Below are positions 5,792 through 8,853 of a DNA stretch of 8,853 nucleotides, one piece after another. Made by a program: the position numbers and the translations under genes. Below the pieces are notes generated by a model that was given only the letters and a program-made list of their open reading frames with translations, was not told the origin of the DNA and did not search any database. Each line of letters begins with the position of its first letter. Position 1 is the first letter of the stretch. Origin of the DNA: Bacillota bacterium. GTDB lineage: Bacteria; Bacillota; Clostridia; Christensenellales; Aristaeellaceae. The stretch lies in the NCBI GenBank assembly GCA_023416655.1, contig JAEZHK010000116.1, forward strand, positions 1 through 8,853. Direction: 5' to 3'.

Positions 5792-5863
5792 ACAGAGGAC
5801 GGTTCTTCGAGCTTGCACCGAAGCCATTCGGAAAGCAAGACAGAGAACCGTCCCCTGTGTTTT
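5792..5863. terminator. long palindromic hairpin between convergent genes (terminator and possible dispersed repeat)
   Basis: ACAGAGGACGGTTCT (5792-5806) pairs with AGAACCGTCCCCTGT (5844-5858) with a single mismatch in 15 bp. The interior continues with CTTGC/GCAAG (5812-5816 and 5835-5839) and CCGAA/TTCGG (5818-5822 and 5827-5831), making a cruciform-like element of about 67 bp. A short GTGTTTT follows on the plus strand and TTTCTTCT on the minus strand. It lies between the stop codons of the ORF at 5393 and mtaD, so it can end transcription from both sides. The GGGGACGGTTCT type of arm resembles palindromic repeats I recall being dispersed in clostridial genomes; copy number cannot be judged here. 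Confidence 0.7.
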
Positions 5864-5870
5864 GATGTGC

Positions 5871-7133
5871 TCAGATCACCTGCAGAGCCTTGGCGGATTC
5901 CAGCGCCTTGCGCTTGACTTCGGCCTCGTCGAAGGTGGTGAACTTGCCGTCCTCGTAGAGGATGCGGCCATTGACCATGGTGAGCGCCACGTTCATCCCC
6001 TGCGCGGCGTAGACCGCGTCGGCGAGAGGATCGGGGCCGGGCAGCATGTTTTCGGCAGAGCCATCCAGCAGGATCATGTCGGCGCGCATGCCCGACTCGA
6101 TCAGGCCGCAGTCCATGTAGCCCAGCGCCTCAGCGCCGGTGCGGGTGGCCATGGCGAGCGCCTCCCGCGCGGGCAGCAGCTTCGGGTCGCCGAACACGCC
6201 CTTTTGCAGGAGCGACGCCAGCCGCATGTCGCCCAGCATGTCCAGCACGTTGTTGCTGGACGGCCCGTCGGTGCCCAGCGCCACGCGGACGCCCTTCCCC
6301 AGCATCAACGATACCGGCGCGATGCCGGAGGCGAGCTTTAAGTTACTGGCCGGGTTGTGAGCCATGTAGACTTTCTTTCTTGCGAGGATCTCGATATCCT
6401 CGTCGGTCACGTGCACCAAATGCGCGCCAATGGTCGGGCGCTCGAAAAAGCCCAGCCTGTCGAAGTATTGGACCGGCGTGACGCCATGCCGCCCGATGCA
6501 GCCCTCCGTCTCCGACCGGGTCTCGGCGATGTGCACGTGGATGCCGGTATTCAGCGCCTTCGCGGTTTCGAGCGCGTAGGCGGCCACCTCCGGGGTGGTC
6601 AGGTACTCGCTGTGCAGGCCGACGTCGACCTTGATGAGACCGTCCCCTTCGCCCTCGTGCGCGCGGTGCAAATCCCTGGTGGAGTCCAGACCTTCCACGC
6701 TGTTGCAGCCGCGGCAGATGCTGGCCCGAATGCCCATCTCCACCGCCGCCCGCGCGACTTCATCCATATAGAAGTACATGTCGGCGAAGGCGACCGTGCC
6801 GCGCCGGAGCATTTCCAGGATCGCGAGGCGGGTGCCGTTATAGACATGATCCGCGTTCAGCCGGTCCTCGATGGGGAATATCTGGTGCAGCCAGTCCATG
6901 AGGCCCCGGTCCGACCCAACGCCTCGCTCCAGCGTCATCGCCGCGTGGCAGTGGGCGTTGTAGAAGCCGGGCATGAGAAGGCCCCTCTTGCCATCGACCA
7001 ACCGCGCGCCGGGCGCGTCCGGGCATCCCGAGGATGCGCCCGCGTAGCGGACGAACGCGCCGTCGGTCAACACGCATCCGTCCGGGAAATATTCCCGCCC
7101 GGTGTACAGCCGGACGTTTTCTAGCTTGATCAT
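5871..7133 (-). CDS. mtaD: 5-methylthioadenosine/S-adenosylhomocysteine deaminase
   Basis: A 420-aa metal-dependent amidohydrolase that deaminates the adenine of MTA and SAH to give the inosyl derivatives and ammonia. The expected metal and catalytic residues are all visible: HxH at H61 and H63 (NAHCHAAM), H201 and E204 in HVHIAETRSE, H238 in GAHLVH, and D289 in LGTDGPSSNN. HNPASNLKLASG (259-270) is typical of the MtaD/SsnA-like group. R136 and R153 lie in the region where the Thermotoga enzyme holds the homocysteine carboxylate, which favours SAH use, but I could not align them formally. The ATG at 7133 is preceded by AGGAGG, which overlaps the ahcY stop codon (TAGGAGG); the gap is 9 nt, so the two genes are translationally close in one operon. 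Other amino-hydrolases of the family (guanine or chlorohydrolase types) are less likely given the ahcY partner. Confidence 0.93.
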   Translation of the reverse strand: MIKLENVRLYTGREYFPDGCVLTDGAFVRYAGASSGCPDAPGARLVDGKRGLLMPGFYNAHCHAAMTLERGVGSDRGLMDWLHQIFPIEDRLNADHVYNGTRLAILEMLRRGTVAFADMYFYMDEVARAAVEMGIRASICRGCNSVEGLDSTRDLHRAHEGEGDGLIKVDVGLHSEYLTTPEVAAYALETAKALNTGIHVHIAETRSETEGCIGRHGVTPVQYFDRLGFFERPTIGAHLVHVTDEDIEILARKKVYMAHNPASNLKLASGIAPVSLMLGKGVRVALGTDGPSSNNVLDMLGDMRLASLLQKGVFGDPKLLPAREALAMATRTGAEALGYMDCGLIESGMRADMILLDGSAENMLPGPDPLADAVYAAQGMNVALTMVNGRILYEDGKFTTFDEAEVKRKALESAKALQVI

Positions 7134-7142
7134 CGGGCCCTC

Positions 7143-8387
7143 CTATTCGCCGGTCGAGCGGATGTACTCGCGCTGCGTGTCGGTCAGCGCGTCGATCTTC
7201 AGGCCCATGGCTTCGAGCTTCATCCGGGCCACCGCCTCGTCGATCTCCGGCGGCACCTCGTACACGCCGGGCTTCAGGGTGTCCCGATGCCTGGCCACGT
7301 ACTCCGCCGACAGCGCCTGCAGCGCGAAGCTGATGTCCATGATCTCCGCCGGATGGCCATCGCCAGCCGCCAGGTTGACCAGCCGCCCCTCGGCCAGGAC
7401 GTAGACCGTGCGGCCGTCCGAAAGCTCCAGCGCCTCGATGTTGCGCCGCGCCTCGTAGCGCCGAACCGCGGCCTTGCGCATGGCGGCCACCGCGACTTCC
7501 ACGTCGAAGTGACCTGCGTTGCACAGGATCGCTCCGTCCTTGAGGGAGGAAAGATGTTCCACCGTGACCACGTCCTTGCAGCCGGTGACGGTGATGACGA
7601 GGTCGCCCAGCTTGACCGCCTCGTCCATGGGCATCACGTCGCAGCCGTCCATCGCGGCCTCCACCGCGCGGACGGGATCGACCTCGCACACCACCACGCG
7701 CGCGCCCAGGCCCTTCGCCCGGAGCGCCACGCCCTTGCCGCACCAGCCGTAGCCGGCCACGACCACGGTCTTGGACGCCACCACCAGGTTCGTGGTGCGC
7801 AGGATGCCATCCCACACCGACTGGCCGGTGCCGTAGCGGTTGTCGAAGAGGTACTTCATCTTCGCGTCGTTGACGCAGAGCATCGGGAAATGCAGACCGC
7901 CCGCGGCGCTCCTTGCGCGCAGGCGCATGACGCCGGTGGTGGTCTCCTCGCCGCCGCCGAAGAGGTTCCTCGCCAGATCCGGCCGCTCGTCGCACAATAT
8001 CTGCGTCAGGTCGCCTCCGTCGTCCAGGATCAGGCTGGGCGCGGAGGACAGCGCTTCGATCAGGTGCGCGTGGTACTCGTCAGGCGTCGCGCCGTGCCAG
8101 GCGAACACCTCCACGCCCATTTCGGAGAGCGCCGCCGCCACGTCGTCCTGGGTGGACAGCGGGTTACAGCCGGTGGCCCGCACGCGCGCGCCGCCCGCTT
8201 TAAAAAGGAGCGCCGCCCGGGCCGTCTTGGCCTCCAGGTGGATGGACATCGTCAAGTCCAGCCCGTCAAAGGGCTTCTCCCTGAGAAAGCGCGCCTCCAG
8301 CGCGTTCAAAAGCGGCATGTGCCGCCGCACCCATTCGATCTTCTTCGCCCCCTCGGGCGCAAGCCTGATATCCCGGACGATGCTCAT
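7143..8387 (-). CDS. ahcY: S-adenosylhomocysteine hydrolase (adenosylhomocysteinase), short archaeal/Thermotoga type
   Basis: A 414-aa NAD-dependent enzyme splitting SAH into homocysteine and adenosine. Visible are HLEAKTA (50-56) in the substrate domain, TGCNPLSTQDDV (72-83), E104 in the GATPDEY loop, DDGGDLT (122-128), ETTTGVMRL (148-156), and the catalytic K178, D182 and N183 in NDAKMKYLFDNRYG. The NAD dinucleotide motif is GYGWCGKG (212-219), and CNAGHFD occurs further on. It lacks the roughly 40-residue insertion of proteobacterial enzymes and ends without the KxDHYRY tail, as in archaeal and Thermotoga forms. Archaeal relatives include an S-inosylhomocysteine hydrolase, which matters because a SAH deaminase follows 9 nt downstream. 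I chose the ATG at 8387 since GGAGGG lies 7 nt upstream and homology begins there; the frame runs on to 8507 through the palindromic leader. The key residues look intact. Confidence 0.95.
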   Translation of the reverse strand: MSIVRDIRLAPEGAKKIEWVRRHMPLLNALEARFLREKPFDGLDLTMSIHLEAKTARAALLFKAGGARVRATGCNPLSTQDDVAAALSEMGVEVFAWHGATPDEYHAHLIEALSSAPSLILDDGGDLTQILCDERPDLARNLFGGGEETTTGVMRLRARSAAGGLHFPMLCVNDAKMKYLFDNRYGTGQSVWDGILRTTNLVVASKTVVVAGYGWCGKGVALRAKGLGARVVVCEVDPVRAVEAAMDGCDVMPMDEAVKLGDLVITVTGCKDVVTVEHLSSLKDGAILCNAGHFDVEVAVAAMRKAAVRRYEARRNIEALELSDGRTVYVLAEGRLVNLAAGDGHPAEIMDISFALQALSAEYVARHRDTLKPGVYEVPPEIDEAVARMKLEAMGLKIDALTDTQREYIRSTGE

Positions 8388-8438
8388 CGCGTTCCCTCCG
8401 TTTACTTCATCCTCGGCTGGTCCCTTCAAGGCTTCCAC

Positions 8439-8467
8439 CGTTCCCGGCGACCTGTGCGCCGGGAACG
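8439..8467. repeat. 11-bp perfect inverted repeat in the ahcY leader
   Basis: CGTTCCCGGCG (8439-8449) and CGCCGGGAACG (8457-8467) pair perfectly around a 7-nt loop. The hairpin lies 51 bp upstream of the ahcY ATG and only 2 bp from the larger inverted repeat at 8470-8505. It has no T-tract on either side. In RNA it would be a very stable GC-rich stem upstream of the ribosome binding site. Confidence 0.75.
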
Positions 8468-8469
8468 CA

Positions 8470-8505
8470 GTTTTCTCAACCAGTGCACACACTGGTTGAG
8501 AAAAC
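8470..8505. promoter_or_regulatory. 16-bp perfect palindrome, candidate operator upstream of ahcY-mtaD
   Basis: GTTTTCTCAACCAGTG (8470-8485), loop CACA, CACTGGTTGAGAAAAC (8490-8505): 16 of 16 bases are complementary. The arms begin with T and end with A on both strands, the reverse of the A-stem-T order of an intrinsic terminator, so termination is unlikely. A binding site for a dimeric regulator, or a leader RNA stem, fits better. I could not identify a convincing -35/-10 pair between the ispF terminator and the ahcY start, so its position relative to the promoter is unknown. Confidence 0.65.
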
Positions 8506-8573
8506 ACTACCGCATGTCAGCGGGGCGCCCGGAGATTCCAGAGAATTCCAGGCCCGCGCAGACTTCCTCTTTC

Positions 8574-8606
8574 GCGCAGAAAAGCCGCCCGGCGGATTTT
8601 CTGCGC
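8574..8606 (-). terminator. intrinsic terminator of ispF
   Basis: It lies immediately after the ispF stop codon. On the minus strand, an A-tract (GCAGAAAA), a GC-rich inner stem CCGC/GCGG, and TTTTCTGC form a classic terminator; the A and T tracts extend the stem, as GCGCAGAAAA pairs with TTTTCTGCGC over 10 bp. The element is symmetrical and could also stop plus-strand transcripts. It separates ispF from ahcY, implying that ahcY-mtaD has its own promoter. Confidence 0.82.
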
Positions 8607-8608
8607 CA

Positions 8609-8853
8609 TCACTTTGTGATGCTCACGATCGCCATGGCGCTCATGCCCTCGCCCCGGCCCTCGTAGCCCATGCGCTCGGTGGTGGTCGCCTTGACGGACA
8701 CCCTCTCGACCGGGATCAAAAGCGCGCGGGCGACGTTCTCCCGCATCCGCTCCCGGTGCGGCATGAGTTTGGGCGCTTCGGCGACGATGGTCACGTCCAC
8801 GTTATGCGGATACCAGCCGTGTTCCTTCAAAATCCGCGCCACGTGCGCCATCA
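8609..8853 (-). CDS. ispF: 2-C-methyl-D-erythritol 2,4-cyclodiphosphate synthase, C-terminal part
   Basis: This is the 3' end of the gene; it runs out of the window, so the start is not visible. The last 80 or so residues match IspF closely: NVDVTIVAEAPKLMPHRERM, then the C-terminal signature VKATTTERMGYEGRGEGMSAMA. IspF forms a trimer and makes the cyclodiphosphate intermediate of the non-mevalonate (MEP) isoprenoid pathway. The T-T-T-E and G-x-G-R-G-E-G residues near the active-site and trimer interface are present. The N-terminal metal-binding Asp and His residues lie outside the window, and a fusion to IspD (IspDF), known in some bacteria, cannot be excluded. The terminator at 8574-8606 follows the stop directly. 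Confidence 0.94.
   Translation of the reverse strand, partial: MAHVARILKEHGWYPHNVDVTIVAEAPKLMPHRERMRENVARALLIPVERVSVKATTTERMGYEGRGEGMSAMAIVSITK

Noticed and set aside
5323..5863. Insertion sequence or CRISPR array around the low-GC ORF
   Set aside because: No transposase motif, no target-site duplication that I can see, and no regularly spaced repeats; only two related palindromes.
6838..7995. 385-codon minus-strand frame overlapping ahcY and mtaD
   Set aside because: It is the alternate frame of two well-supported genes, composed almost only of Arg, Gly and Ala, with no domain and no ribosome binding site.
8470..8505. Palindrome before ahcY as an intrinsic terminator
   Set aside because: The T and A tracts are in the opposite order to that needed on both strands, so the RNA would not end in a U-tract after the stem.
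8388..8573. SAH riboswitch or SAM riboswitch in the ahcY leader
   Set aside because: I looked for the SAH riboswitch core (GAGGAGCGCTGC-like) and for S-box sequences and found neither; only the two simple inverted repeats are present.
7287..8666. 459-codon plus-strand frame opposite ahcY
   Set aside because: It is an antisense shadow of ahcY that also runs through the two leader palindromes and the ispF terminator.

Overview
The window looks like chromosomal DNA from a high-GC member of the Clostridia (Bacillota). The evidence is a SAM-I (S-box) riboswitch in front of metK, an IseA-type DL-endopeptidase inhibitor, an MnmM/YtqB-type methyltransferase, canonical sigma-A promoters (TTGNCN, 16-17 bp, TATAAT/TATACT), strong GGAGG ribosome binding sites, tRNA genes with encoded CCA ends, and a SAH hydrolase of the short archaeal/Thermotoga type. 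GC content is visibly high in all genes except one small ORF (5393-5785). The species cannot be named from this sequence alone.

Layout. Positions 1-369 hold a minus-strand tRNA operon (Thr-TGT, Tyr-GTA, Leu-CAG, the last cut by the window edge) with its own promoter. Upstream of it, also on the minus strand, is mnmM, a tRNA wobble-uridine methyltransferase (399-965). mnmM is divergent from a secreted L,D-transpeptidase (1138-2280), and each has a clear promoter. The transpeptidase converges with metK (2403-3575, minus) across a 14-bp hairpin that can terminate transcription. metK is preceded by a complete SAM-I aptamer, a terminator hairpin and a consensus promoter. Divergent from metK is a second sigma-A promoter that opens a strongly structured RNA of about 165 nt (3891-4055). 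It is probably a raiA-type large non-coding RNA, and it lies just upstream of a two-gene unit: an IseA-like secreted protein (4087-4713) and a nitroreductase (4729-5292). Next come a terminator-like hairpin, an unrecognised low-GC ORF with a GTG start (5393-5785), and a long palindromic hairpin sharing the GACGGTTCTT core with the first. From 5871 to 8387 a minus-strand operon, ahcY-mtaD, carries S-adenosylhomocysteine hydrolase and MTA/SAH deaminase. Its leader has an 11-bp and a 16-bp perfect inverted repeat. The window ends in the 3' part of ispF (minus), which has its own terminator.

How the genes fit together. Three genes form a SAM cycle: MetK makes SAM under SAM-riboswitch control, methyltransferases such as MnmM turn it into SAH, and AhcY plus MtaD remove SAH (and MTA). 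The pairing of a deaminase with an archaeal-type hydrolase in one operon raises the possibility that SAH is cleared through S-inosylhomocysteine rather than directly. A second theme is cell-wall remodelling: an L,D-transpeptidase and a putative inhibitor of DL-endopeptidases, the latter possibly read from the same transcript as the large structured RNA. The least explained items are the structured RNA, the low-GC ORF between related palindromes, and the palindromes in the ahcY leader. No CRISPR array, transposase gene or phage gene is visible. No stretch over 300 bases lacks a feature; the longest non-coding region (3576-4086) is filled by the riboswitch, two promoters and the structured RNA.
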